Below are positions 1 to 7,709 of a stretch of DNA of 64,000 nt, piece after piece. This DNA comes from Pseudobdellovibrio sp031428275 (lineage in GTDB: Bacteria > Bdellovibrionota > Bdellovibrionia > Bdellovibrionales > Bdellovibrionaceae): the NCBI GenBank assembly GCA_031428275.1, contig JANPPC010000041.1:1-64000 (forward strand). Reading direction: 5' to 3'. A model generated the notes under the pieces. That model searched no databases, was not told where the DNA came from, and worked only from the letters and a program-made list of their open reading frames with translations. Made by a program: the position numbers and the translations under genes. Position 1 is the stretch's first letter. Each line of letters opens with the position of its first letter.

Positions 1-211
1 TCATGTTGTTCGCCCCCTAACATTGGGATTGCGGTTGGCGAATGTAATGACAGGCGATCACGCAGTTATATCCGTATTCTTAGACATATTTCCTTTGGGG
101 CCGGCAATTCCATTTTATGCGATGGGATTACTTGTAAGCACCATTCAGGCGTTCGTATTTACATTTTTATCAATGGTCTATGTAGCTCTTGCAACAGCTA
201 GCGACCACTAA
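1..211 (+). CDS. atpB: ATP synthase F0 subunit a, C-terminal part (cut by window edge)
   Basis: Membrane subunit of the F0 sector that forms the ion path against the c-ring. The frame is open from base 2 with no stop, so the start lies upstream of the window and only about 70 codons are visible. The block RPLTLGLRLANVMTGDH is the conserved helix carrying the arginine that faces the c-ring carboxylate, and a last hydrophobic helix (STIQAFVFTFLSMVYVAL) closes the protein. It sits 27 bp before the c-subunit gene, the usual atpB-atpE order, so the two are very likely co-transcribed. The family call is secure; nothing can be said of the N-terminal part. Confidence 0.9.
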   Translation, partial: HVVRPLTLGLRLANVMTGDHAVISVFLDIFPLGPAIPFYAMGLLVSTIQAFVFTFLSMVYVALATASDH

Positions 212-238
212 TCAAACCACTCTAAAAGGAGTACACAC

Positions 239-571
239 ATGAAAAAAGCAATCTTATTTGCTATGACGACATTAGCTTCAGCAGCGGTTTTCGCTCAAGA
301 AGCAGCAACTGCAACAACTGCAGCATCTGGCGTTCACATCGGTTTAATCGCGATTTCTTCTGCGATCGCAATCGGTTTAGCTGTTTACGGCGGAACATCA
401 GCTCAAGGTAAAGCAGCAGCAGCAGCTTTAGAAGGTATCGCTCGCAATCCAGCAGCAGCAGATAAATTATTTACTCCACTTATCTTATCTTTAGCCTTAA
501 TTGAATCACTAGTAATCTTAGCGTTCCTAGTAGCATTCATCAAAATACCAGCAGCAACTTTCGGTTTCTAG
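239..571 (+). CDS. atpE: ATP synthase F0 subunit c with N-terminal signal-like extension
   Basis: Proteolipid of the rotary c-ring. At 110 residues it is longer than the usual 75-90 because of an N-terminal segment of about 20 residues (MKKAILFAMTTLASAAVFAQ) that looks like a cleavable signal peptide, as in epsilonproteobacterial c subunits. The hairpin follows: helix 1 with GGTSAQGKAAAA, the polar loop EGIARNPAAA (the conserved R-[NQ]-P turn) and helix 2 with the ion-binding glutamate in LALIESLVIL. A glutamine (SAQGK) aligns with Gln32 of sodium-type rings and Glu is followed by Ser, but a Thr found in proven sodium rings is Leu here. Shine-Dalgarno AAAGGAG precedes the ATG. A rho-independent terminator follows at 624. 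Confidence 0.95.
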   Translation: MKKAILFAMTTLASAAVFAQEAATATTAASGVHIGLIAISSAIAIGLAVYGGTSAQGKAAAAALEGIARNPAAADKLFTPLILSLALIESLVILAFLVAFIKIPAATFGF

Positions 572-623
572 TTTTAGTCGGCGAAAGCCGAATAAAACAC
601 GAGGCAAGAAATTGTTAGGTAAA

Positions 624-650
624 GCCAGCAGCAATGCTGGCTTTTTTATT
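624..650 (+). terminator. Rho-independent terminator of the atp genes
   Basis: A perfect 7-bp stem GCCAGCA/TGCTGGC with a GCAA tetraloop is followed by TTTTTTATT. It stands about 50 bp after the atpE stop. A second GAAA-loop hairpin without a T-run (TCGGC/GCCGA, 578-591) lies between the stop and this terminator and may protect the 3' end. Confidence 0.85.
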
Positions 651-694
651 TTGGAAAGCTGTTGGTGTTGTGGTTTGATCTTTTACGAGGTCAT

Positions 695-841
695 ATGAAA
701 TACGCATTGGTTTTCACAGCACTTAGTTTTTGTATATCGGCGCAGGCATCAACTGAAGAATGCGCGTTAGCGATTGATGAATTAGTTGCCGCTCAAGAAC
801 AATGGAAAGCTCGAAACAAAGTCGATTCGAGCTGCCAATAA
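695..841 (+). CDS. Small secreted peptide of unknown function (48 aa)
   Basis: A 48-codon frame with ATG at 695 and TAA at 839-841, too short for most gene callers. The first 18 residues, MKYALVFTALSFCISAQA, are a textbook Sec signal peptide (Lys, hydrophobic core, A-Q-A cleavage site). The mature part, about 30 residues, is charged and holds two cysteines. ACGAGG lies 4-8 bp before the ATG, an acceptable ribosome site. It stands alone after the atp terminator and converges with the phosphohexomutase gene, leaving only 4 bp between the two stops. No family was recognised. The coding call rests on the signal peptide and ribosome site and remains moderate. Confidence 0.5.
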   Translation: MKYALVFTALSFCISAQASTEECALAIDELVAAQEQWKARNKVDSSCQ

Positions 842-845
842 AATT

Positions 846-2216
846 TTATAAATACTGATTAACAACGCTCATGACTGAGTCTTGAATACGCTTTAAGCCC
901 TCAGCTGTGGTCGATTCAAAGCGAACCACAAGTACGGGCTGAGTATTAGACGAACGAGCCAATGCCCAGCCATCCGCGAAGCTAATTCTGATCCCGTCGA
1001 TTAAATTTACTTTGATGTCTTTATCTGGCGTTTTTAAAAACTTCTCTTTTACTTTTTCTACGATCAAAACTTTTTTCTCTTCGGTTGTGTCGATGCGAAT
1101 TTCTGGAGTATTAAATGCCGATGGCAGACCTTCTAAAAGTTGCGGAATTGTCTTACCCGTTTTCACTAAAATTTCACACAAACGTAAACCAGCATACGGA
1201 GCATCATCATAACCGTAATTGCGATCTGCGAAGAAAATATGGCCGCTCATCTCGCCGCCAAAGGGCGCGTTTTCAGTTTTAATTTTGTCTTTAACTAAAC
1301 TGTGGCCGGTTTTCCATAGAACGGGGGTGCCGCCGTTTCTTGTTATGTCTTCGTACATGCGATCAGAACACTTTACGTCACCAACAATCTTTGCGCCCTT
1401 ATTAGACTTCAAAATATCACGCGCGAAGATAGTCATCAGTTCATCACCGTAAATCATTTTTCCTGTGTGATCGACTACACCGATGCGATCGGCATCGCCA
1501 TCAAAGCCGATTCCGCAGACAGCGCCAGTTTCTAAAACTTTTTTCTTTAAATCTTCAAGATTGTGTTCAACCGTCGGGTCTGGGTGATGATTTGGGAAAT
1601 TTCCATCGGGTTGTTCAAATAAAATTTCTGGAAAAAGTCCGACCGTATTATAAAGTCGTCGAATAATGCTACCGCCCGCCCCATTACCTGAATCAAGCAC
1701 GACCTTTAAACCTTTAAGATCCCCGAATTCTTTTTTGTATCTAGCTAAATATTCTGGAGCGATATCGTAATTTTGAACCTTACCCTCGCCGCTTACGTAA
1801 TCTTGCTTTTCCATAATCTTACGAAGCTCTTGAATTTCTTCGCCGTGAATTGTGGTTTTACCTAAAGAAATTTTGAAGCCGTTATATTCAGGCGGGTTGT
1901 GGCTACCCGTGATCATGATGGCTCCATCTAAATCCATTTGAAATGTCGAAAAGTAACAAACTGGAGTTGTGACCAGACCAAGGATTGAAACATCGAGGCC
2001 CGACTCTCGCATGCCCTGGGAGAGCTTTTTAACGATAACTGTTGAAGACTCGCGCGCGTCGTAACCGATAGAAACGCGTAGATTTTTCTTACCAGGGGTC
2101 TTCTTGGTAACATAAGAAGAAAATGCTTTTCCGAGATTGTAGGCGAAATCCAAATCGAATTGTTCGTTATAAATACCACGAATATCATACTCACGAAAAA
2201 TAACAGGGCTAAACAT
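846..2216 (-). CDS. Phosphomannomutase/phosphoglucomutase
   Basis: Interconverts hexose 6-phosphates and 1-phosphates, feeding sugar nucleotides for LPS and other envelope glycans. It belongs to the alpha-D-phosphohexomutase family (AlgC/ManB type). Seen: the N-terminal FREYDIRGIYNEQF, the phosphoserine loop TGSHNPPEYNGFK, the magnesium loop GFDGDADRIGVVDHTG, the sugar-specificity loop GEMSGHIFF and the C-terminal phosphate-binding RSSNTQPVLVVRFES. Length (456 aa) is normal. The start at 2216 is preferred over an ATG at 2228 because GGAG lies 6 bp before it, and the family begins close to FSPVIFREYDIRG; the earlier ATG has no Shine-Dalgarno. It follows pdxA by about 20 bp as the last gene of a minus-strand run. 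Substrate preference cannot be read from sequence. Confidence 0.92.
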   Translation of the reverse strand: MFSPVIFREYDIRGIYNEQFDLDFAYNLGKAFSSYVTKKTPGKKNLRVSIGYDARESSTVIVKKLSQGMRESGLDVSILGLVTTPVCYFSTFQMDLDGAIMITGSHNPPEYNGFKISLGKTTIHGEEIQELRKIMEKQDYVSGEGKVQNYDIAPEYLARYKKEFGDLKGLKVVLDSGNGAGGSIIRRLYNTVGLFPEILFEQPDGNFPNHHPDPTVEHNLEDLKKKVLETGAVCGIGFDGDADRIGVVDHTGKMIYGDELMTIFARDILKSNKGAKIVGDVKCSDRMYEDITRNGGTPVLWKTGHSLVKDKIKTENAPFGGEMSGHIFFADRNYGYDDAPYAGLRLCEILVKTGKTIPQLLEGLPSAFNTPEIRIDTTEEKKVLIVEKVKEKFLKTPDKDIKVNLIDGIRISFADGWALARSSNTQPVLVVRFESTTAEGLKRIQDSVMSVVNQYL

Positions 2217-2237
2217 TGTGAACTCCATCTTTTTATA

Positions 2238-3221
2238 TTATCTACTTAATAGTTTCAAATTGAGGTTAATAGCATCTGCCATCGAGTTGGGATTTGCTAG
2301 ATTTTTATTATAAATATCAAACGCAGTTCCATGATCAACGCTTGTGCGAACAAAAGGTAAGCCCACTGTTACGTGCACGCCAGCATCTTGCCCATGATGC
2401 ATTTTGAACGGAATCAAGCCCTGGTCATGGTATAAGGCCAAGTACAAAGAAAATTTGGACCAATTCTTTTTCAAGAAAGCAGCATCCGGAACAAGGGGGC
2501 CCCGAAAACCTTTCGGTAGCTGCCTTAAGAATCTATTTTCAAAGCTTCCAATAAGTCCAAACTCACCCGCATGAGGGTTCAGACCAAGCACGGCGATATC
2601 TTTCTTTGAGCCCAGAAGTGACTTTAGTTTTTTTGCATTTGTTAATGCGGAAGCTACCGCTTTTGCTGTTAGGACAGACTCGATAGTAGAAAACTGAATG
2701 TGATCGGTAGCAATAAGTACGTGAAAATCTTTACCCACAAAAGCCATATGCAACTCGGCTTTCGGGCATAAAGTTCTAAATAACCCAGTGTGGCCAAGCT
2801 CTTTGTAGCCGTAGGCTTTAACTAAAGTTTTTGATAAAGGCCCCGTTACCAGACTGTTCAATTTTTTTGAAAGACAGGCGCTAGCCGCCTCAACAACCCA
2901 ATCGGCCGCAGAAGAGCGAAGACTTAAATCAATTAAATAATCATTTCGAACAGAGCCATTTCGCTCAAGCGAAGACACGAAATCAAGAGCAACGTCTAAG
3001 CTAAAAAACGTAATACGCGTCCAAGTTTTATCGATGAGCCTGAAATATTTATATTGTTTCTGCTCTTGATGGTGATCGCGGAATAAGAAAAATATTATAT
3101 TCTTTTTGGGCTTAAATTTCGCTAAAGCCTTTGCGGTGACTTCAAAACCAATCCCAGCAGGATCGCCGCTGGTGATTGCGACCCGCTTAAGAGTTTGTCG
3201 TTTGAATTTTGATGTAGGCAT
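2238..3221 (-). CDS. pdxA: 4-hydroxythreonine-4-phosphate dehydrogenase
   Basis: Oxidises 4-phosphohydroxy-L-threonine with NAD in the DXP-dependent pathway to pyridoxal 5-phosphate. Seen: the nucleotide-proximal ITSGDPAGIGFEV at the N-terminus, GPLSKTLVKAYGYKELGHTG carrying the first metal histidine, LGLNPHAGEFG, the second metal motif ALYHDQGLIPFKM and the third TSVDHGTAFDI. The 327-residue length is normal. Its first 35 bases overlap the end of the SurA-type gene, a pairing also found in enterobacteria (surA-pdxA), so translational coupling is likely. No ribosome site stands out upstream, which fits coupling. Confidence 0.95.
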   Translation of the reverse strand: MPTSKFKRQTLKRVAITSGDPAGIGFEVTAKALAKFKPKKNIIFFLFRDHHQEQKQYKYFRLIDKTWTRITFFSLDVALDFVSSLERNGSVRNDYLIDLSLRSSAADWVVEAASACLSKKLNSLVTGPLSKTLVKAYGYKELGHTGLFRTLCPKAELHMAFVGKDFHVLIATDHIQFSTIESVLTAKAVASALTNAKKLKSLLGSKKDIAVLGLNPHAGEFGLIGSFENRFLRQLPKGFRGPLVPDAAFLKKNWSKFSLYLALYHDQGLIPFKMHHGQDAGVHVTVGLPFVRTSVDHGTAFDIYNKNLANPNSMADAINLNLKLLSR

Positions 3222-4182
3222 CTTGTTTTTTTGATTCGAACCAGTTTTTCAACTGGCGCTTAAAATTCTTTTCGACCAAAGAAGCTTTAATCATTTCTTT
3301 AACGCGAACAAAGTTAGGATCAAGAATTGTTTTTTTAGAAAGAACCTTAACAATATGATAACCGGCAGGGCTGCGTATAATTTCTGAAACTGAACCAGCG
3401 TCTAACGAAGAAACGGCTCGTTCGATATCTGGCAAGAATTCGCCAGCGCGGAAAGAACCTAAGTAGCCGTCTTTGGCGGCATCCGGAGTTTCATTAAACT
3501 TATTAGCCATATCTTCGAAGCTTTCGCCTTCGCGAACTCTAGATAACGTGACCTGGGCTCTAGCTAATGCACCCTCTCCACCGCCCCGCTTTGGAGAAAA
3601 GAATATTTGCGAAATGGTGAATTCATTAATATTGGGGCGAGCATTTGGGTTCTTATTTTGATATTCGCCGTAAGCATCTTCGTCGGTGATTCTAAGCTTC
3701 GATACGATTTCACTTTCAAAAAAAGACTGACGTTCGATCCGATTTTTTTGCATCGCTTTGAAGTCTTCGACCGCGAAGCCCTGTTTAGTAATTACTTTAT
3801 TAAAATCAGCGCGACTCATTTGGTTTTTTCTAGCAAGTTCGTTTAATTCTGTTTCGACTCGATCATCGCCCACAGACAAGCCCTGACGTTTAATTTCAGA
3901 CTCTACTAACTTTTCACGAATTAAAAAATCAAGCTGAGCCTTTTCGTTATTTTTCAACGTCGAGGCGCTTTCGCCAAGCAATATTGTTTCGTCAACCATG
4001 CCTTCTTTACTGATGCGCGACTGCAGGCTTTTTAAATCAGATTGAAGAACGATTTCAGAGTTAACCAAGACGATAATTTTATCGACAAGCTCTTTTGCTT
4101 CAACAGGCGTGGCCTTAAATTGAGCTGCGAAAACGATAAAAGCAAAAAGCTTTAGAAATGTAGTCAAAAATGTTAATCGCAT
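3187..4182 (-). CDS. surA: SurA-type periplasmic chaperone / peptidyl-prolyl isomerase
   Basis: Likely escorts outer-membrane proteins across the periplasm. A signal peptide (MRLTFLTTFLKLFAFIVFAA) is followed by a SurA N-terminal domain (VDKIIVLVNSEIVLQSDL, helices rich in E/K) and a single parvulin domain at about residues 185-285 (ISQIFFSPKRGGGEG, then DGYLGSFRAGEFLPDIERAV and RSPAGYHIVKVL). E. coli SurA has two parvulin domains; this one has one, as is common outside gammaproteobacteria. It is the last of three consecutive parvulin-family genes and overlaps pdxA by 35 bp. The gene name is by domain order and synteny with pdxA, not by proven orthology. Confidence 0.88.
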   Translation of the reverse strand: MRLTFLTTFLKLFAFIVFAAQFKATPVEAKELVDKIIVLVNSEIVLQSDLKSLQSRISKEGMVDETILLGESASTLKNNEKAQLDFLIREKLVESEIKRQGLSVGDDRVETELNELARKNQMSRADFNKVITKQGFAVEDFKAMQKNRIERQSFFESEIVSKLRITDEDAYGEYQNKNPNARPNINEFTISQIFFSPKRGGGEGALARAQVTLSRVREGESFEDMANKFNETPDAAKDGYLGSFRAGEFLPDIERAVSSLDAGSVSEIIRSPAGYHIVKVLSKKTILDPNFVRVKEMIKASLVEKNFKRQLKNWFESKKQDAYIKIQTTNS

Positions 4183-4212
4183 AGTAAGACCTCTCTGATT
4201 CTCTTTTGAAGA

Positions 4213-5214
4213 CTACCGGGTTTCTACGTAAATACTATCAAGAATCACCGCGTTTTTGTAGACTTTGTATCTCTTGATTTGCTCGTCGAGCCAAGCCGAA
4301 AAACGCGCCGTTTCACGCAGGGCAAGCACTTCGGACTTAACTTGATCAGCAACCTCGCCGTAGGCGCGCATGCGCTGCGAGCGCTTTTGCTCTACGCGAA
4401 ATACATGATAACCGTCAGACAGTTTAAGCGGCGGCAGAATCTCGCCAACGCGGGCCTTGAACGCGCGATCGAATTCGGGCTGCGAATCGCGATCGACCCA
4501 TCCGAACTGGCCGCCGAAGTTGGCGTCGCTACTCATCGAGAATTTTTTAATCAGATCTGGGAACTTCTGAGACTTTGATAGTTTTTTTACGATTTCAGCC
4601 TGATTTTCATCAGCCACTAAAACATGAGTGAGTTGAACAGCCTCTTTTAACTGGTAACGAATTTTGTTATTTTGATAATAAGACTCGAGCTCGATATCTG
4701 AAGGAGGCGATGAATCTTTAATCAGCTGCTCAAAAATAATCTTGCGCTTCAAGCTGGTTTCTAACTTTTTTTCCCACTGCGCATATGTGATACCCTCTTC
4801 GCTGAGCGATTCGCGAAAACTAGCGTCGTCAGGATAGTCCCCGATCAAGCGCTTCAGCTCGACGTCGATGTCTTTCTTCGTTAGGACAAGTTTTTTTTCT
4901 TCAAACCAAAGCAACATAAGTGATTCGACCACGAAATCGCTTACTATTTTTTCTTTAAATTTATTGATTACCTGTGGATCTTTGGCCGAAAGCGCATCAA
5001 GAGTTTTTAACTTCGAAGCTAGTGCTTTAGAAAAATCTTGAGTGGTCAATTTGTGTTGGTTAACAGAAACAACTGTTTGCGTAAGTATACGATTAGAAAA
5101 ATAGTCGCACCCCGCCAAAAGCGCTAGCATAAAAACAAAAAACCCCGCAAGTGCGAGGCTTTTCAAGAGTTGAATGATTCTAGCGAGCTTATTCAACCAA
5201 TTTTGAGTTAACAT
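4213..5214 (-). CDS. Parvulin-type peptidyl-prolyl isomerase, lipoprotein
   Basis: A lipid-anchored periplasmic foldase of the PrsA/SurA kind. The N-terminus has an unusually long signal region of about 35 residues ending in the lipobox ALLAGC, so Cys36 would be lipidated. A helical SurA_N-like region follows (VVSVNQHKLTTQDFSKAL) and then a parvulin domain at about 190-290 (VQLTHVLVADENQ, NFGGQFGWVDRDSQPEFDRAF, LSDGYHVFRVE). The gene overlaps the upstream parvulin gene by 26 bp. The codons for the hydrophobic signal segment contain a strong rho-independent terminator (5131-5160), so expression beyond it probably depends on translation or read-through. Whether the lipoprotein sits in the inner or outer membrane cannot be told. 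Confidence 0.85.
   Translation of the reverse strand: MLTQNWLNKLARIIQLLKSLALAGFFVFMLALLAGCDYFSNRILTQTVVSVNQHKLTTQDFSKALASKLKTLDALSAKDPQVINKFKEKIVSDFVVESLMLLWFEEKKLVLTKKDIDVELKRLIGDYPDDASFRESLSEEGITYAQWEKKLETSLKRKIIFEQLIKDSSPPSDIELESYYQNNKIRYQLKEAVQLTHVLVADENQAEIVKKLSKSQKFPDLIKKFSMSSDANFGGQFGWVDRDSQPEFDRAFKARVGEILPPLKLSDGYHVFRVEQKRSQRMRAYGEVADQVKSEVLALRETARFSAWLDEQIKRYKVYKNAVILDSIYVETR
5131..5160 (-). terminator. Intrinsic terminator embedded in signal-peptide codons
   Basis: Read on the minus strand, the stem CCTCGC/GCGGGG (one U-G pair) with an ACTT tetraloop is followed directly by TTTTTTGTTTTT. It starts about 30 bases after the stop of the 5189-6004 gene, the normal place for that gene's terminator. 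At the same time it encodes residues SLALAGFFVF in the signal peptide of the 4213-5214 lipoprotein. Confidence 0.7.
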
Positions 5215-6004
5215 TGATTTGGTAATTCTTTTTTATGTTGTTAAAAAAACTGTCGAAAACGACTTTTCTTTTTTCATCGAACACAGCCATGCGAATTTCG
5301 CGTTTAGTAGCCTCTTCAAAACTGCGACGGCCGGTTAATTTTATAATATGAAAGCCGAACGGAGTCTCGATTACGTTTGAAATTTCATTTACCTTAAGAG
5401 CTAAAGCAGAATTATAATACGGCTGAATTAAAGAAATACGCGACTGCCAACCGATATCTCCGCCTAGATTTTTAGTCGTCGGGTCATCAGAGTATAGTCT
5501 GACTAATTCTTCGAACGGACGCTTTGACTTTTTGACTTCATCTAAAATTTCGGACGCGCGCTTTTTAGCTTCAGCGCGCTGCTCTGGGGTCGCGCCCTGC
5601 TTAACGTCAATCAAGATATCTGAAATTCTGATTTGGGGATTGTTCGCGTACCAAGCTTTCATTTCGGCTTCTGAAACCTTATTTTCTTGAACCTTCGCTC
5701 CGAGCTCTTTTTCTAGCAAGCCTTTGTAAAGCTCTTGATTCATACGGTCTTGCACAACCGCGTCTTTTTCTAACCCGCGCTTACGAGCCTCTTGTAGACC
5801 CACTTCATATCTAACAAGGTCTTCTAAAAACAATTTCTTTGAAGGCGTATTGACTAAAACCTGCGAAGTGACTTCTTTATATTTACGATTGAATTCTTCT
5901 AAAGTAATTTTTTTTGTTCCTACAGTTGCCACGACGTCGCTTGGCTTACCTTGCGAAAAAGCCATTGAAGACGCTAAAAGGGCCGGAATTAAAATCCATT
6001 TCAT
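5189..6004 (-). CDS. Parvulin-type peptidyl-prolyl isomerase, periplasmic
   Basis: First of three tandem parvulin-family foldases. The signal peptide MKWILIPALLASSMAFSQG has a Sec cleavage site near AFS-QG. The N-terminal part (VVATVGTKKITLEEFNRKY) is the short SurA_N/PpiC-like linker helix, and the parvulin domain runs from about 125 to 225: IRISDILIDVKQG, NLGGDIGWQSRISLIQPYY, ETPFGFHIIKLTGRR. The C-terminal 40 residues are charged (EATKREIRMAVFDEKRK). Length (271 aa) is typical. The stop overlaps the next gene's start region by 26 bp. Client proteins are unknown; outer-membrane proteins are the natural guess. Confidence 0.88.
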   Translation of the reverse strand: MKWILIPALLASSMAFSQGKPSDVVATVGTKKITLEEFNRKYKEVTSQVLVNTPSKKLFLEDLVRYEVGLQEARKRGLEKDAVVQDRMNQELYKGLLEKELGAKVQENKVSEAEMKAWYANNPQIRISDILIDVKQGATPEQRAEAKKRASEILDEVKKSKRPFEELVRLYSDDPTTKNLGGDIGWQSRISLIQPYYNSALALKVNEISNVIETPFGFHIIKLTGRRSFEEATKREIRMAVFDEKRKVVFDSFFNNIKKNYQINVNSKLVE

Positions 6005-6041
6005 AGCTGCCTATCCTTTTCTGAATTGTTCATATTTAATG

Positions 6042-6059
6042 CTACCCCCGAGGGGGTAG
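6042..6059. other. Perfect 18-bp palindromic stem-loop at a stop codon
   Basis: CTACCCCC-GA-GGGGGTAG; the outer CTA is the minus-strand TAG stop of the DUF374 gene. It is a very stable GC stem but has no T-run on either strand, so it looks more like an mRNA 3'-end or processing structure between the acyltransferase and the first parvulin gene than a classic terminator. Confidence 0.5.
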
Positions 6060-6719
6060 AGCTCCAAACAAATTGGCCGCATGCTGTTGTGCGGCAAAGA
6101 GTTGATTTTGTAGGGTTTTTGCCAATTCTGGCGATCTTGGATCATCTTGTTTTGTGACTGGACCAAGGGGCCCTAGCCAAACAACCTGAAATTTGGCAAA
6201 GGGCTTTGGCAAATAGGTTTTATTCCACGATTTCGGAAAGTGCCATGCACGATCGCATTTAACCCCACCCGCAAAAATAGGAGACTTCATTAAACGAGAA
6301 AGCTCGAACACGCCGGCCTTCACCTCATAAATGGGACCCTTGGGCCCGTCGACAGCGATGCTTGAGTTCGAGCCGCCTTTACAATGTTCGATCAAACCCT
6401 TTAACGCCGAAACTCCACCGCGCGTTGAAGAGCCGCGGGAAGTTTTACCACCCATTAAATTCAAAACGGTGTTCATCAATTCGCCGTCTTTGCTAGTCGA
6501 AGTCATCGTAGCAATTTTGTAAATTGGAGTCAGCGCAACCAAAGCAAGCTCATCTCCGTGAAAGTGGGCCAAAATAACAGGAGTTTTGTTTGAAACGTAA
6601 CTTTTTAATTGTTCAGGCTCTTCAATTGAAATCTTCCACGTTGATGAAAGCGAGCGGTAGACAACCCAGATCAAAAACCCGAGAAGGCGCCCCCGGATTT
6701 TGTTAAATGAAATATTCAT
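6042..6719 (-). CDS. DUF374 lysophospholipid acyltransferase-like protein
   Basis: Member of the DUF374 branch of the LPLAT acyltransferases, thought to acylate lipid A-like or lipid substrates at the inner membrane. Seen: a hydrophobic N-terminal anchor (GRLLGFLIWVVYRSLS), the histidine-acid motif in ILAHFHGDELALVAL in place of HxxxxD, the GGKTSRGSSTRGGVSAL strand-helix and the substrate-loop VDGPKGPIYEVKAGVFELS, which is highly diagnostic. Length (225 aa) fits. It starts 4 bp after the etfA stop, so it is in the same transcript. The exact acyl acceptor cannot be inferred. Confidence 0.85.
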   Translation of the reverse strand: MNISFNKIRGRLLGFLIWVVYRSLSSTWKISIEEPEQLKSYVSNKTPVILAHFHGDELALVALTPIYKIATMTSTSKDGELMNTVLNLMGGKTSRGSSTRGGVSALKGLIEHCKGGSNSSIAVDGPKGPIYEVKAGVFELSRLMKSPIFAGGVKCDRAWHFPKSWNKTYLPKPFAKFQVVWLGPLGPVTKQDDPRSPELAKTLQNQLFAAQQHAANLFGALPPRG

Positions 6720-6722
6720 GAA

Positions 6723-7691
6723 CTAGTGCTGAAGAACTTTTTTAAACTCTTCAGTTAACTTCGGAACGATTTCAAAAGCGTCGCCAACGATACCGTAAGT
6801 TGCCTTTTGAAAGATCGGCGCGTTTGCATCGCTATTGATCGCTACGATAACTTTGCTGCCACTCATCCCCGCTAAATGTTGAATAGCGCCCGAGATTCCG
6901 ACCGCGATGTAAAGCGACGGAGCAACTGTTTTGCCAGTTTGTCCAACCTGCATCGAATGCCCAACCCAGCCCGCATCAACGACGGCGCGCGAAGCTCCGA
7001 CAGTGGCGCCCAGCACGTTCGCAAGATCGTTGATCATGTTAAAGCCACCAGCCTCTTTAAGGCCGCGGCCACCCGAAACAACAATGTTTGCTTCGGTTAA
7101 ATCTAATTTCTCGGAAGCGCCTTTAACGATTTCTTTGATCAAAGTTCTTAAATTTGGTTTTGCAAAAGCTGTTTCCGTTACGGCTGCAGACTTTGTCGTA
7201 TCAGCGGCTGCGACCGGCAGCTGATTTGCGCGCATTAAAACGATTTTAACGGAAGCGTTTTCGAACTGCGCCGTTGCAAAACATTTACCTGAATATAAAG
7301 GCTTCTTAACTTTAACATCTTCACCCGAGACCGTGATTTCGGTTCCGTCAGAAACAACGCCGGCGCCGATTTTAGCAGATACGCGTGGGAATAAATCTTT
7401 TCCGGTTGCAGAGGTCGAAGCTAAAACCAAGGTTGCAGAAGTTTTTTGAATAGCTTCAGCTACAGCGGCCGCGAACAATTCTGGATTATAAGAGTCGTAA
7501 GCTGCATCTTTTACCACAAGAACTTCTGAAGCTCCGTGGTGGCCGGCTTGCGCTGCTGCGGGCGCAGATTGTGCACCTAAAACCAAAGCCACAACAGAGC
7601 TTCCGGTTTTAGCGGCGAATTGAAGAAGTTCTTGCGAGCTTCTTTTTAAAGTTCCATTTTGAAATTCAGTAAAAACCAATACTTTTGACAT
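6723..7691 (-). CDS. etfA: Electron transfer flavoprotein alpha subunit
   Basis: FAD-carrying subunit of the ETF dimer, which takes electrons from acyl-CoA dehydrogenases and passes them toward the quinone pool. The C-terminal FAD domain is clear: VVSGGRGLKEAGGFNM, GASRAVVDAGWVGHSMQVGQ, GKTVAPSLYIAVGISGAIQH and AINSDANAPIFQKATYGIVGD. The N-terminal domain (LVFTEFQNGTLKRSSQELL) is normal. Length is 322 aa. GGGG precedes the ATG. It follows etfB by 18 bp, the standard etfBA operon order. Confidence 0.96.
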   Translation of the reverse strand: MSKVLVFTEFQNGTLKRSSQELLQFAAKTGSSVVALVLGAQSAPAAAQAGHHGASEVLVVKDAAYDSYNPELFAAAVAEAIQKTSATLVLASTSATGKDLFPRVSAKIGAGVVSDGTEITVSGEDVKVKKPLYSGKCFATAQFENASVKIVLMRANQLPVAAADTTKSAAVTETAFAKPNLRTLIKEIVKGASEKLDLTEANIVVSGGRGLKEAGGFNMINDLANVLGATVGASRAVVDAGWVGHSMQVGQTGKTVAPSLYIAVGISGAIQHLAGMSGSKVIVAINSDANAPIFQKATYGIVGDAFEIVPKLTEEFKKVLQH

Positions 7692-7709
7692 ATAAACCCC
7701 TTAAAAAAA

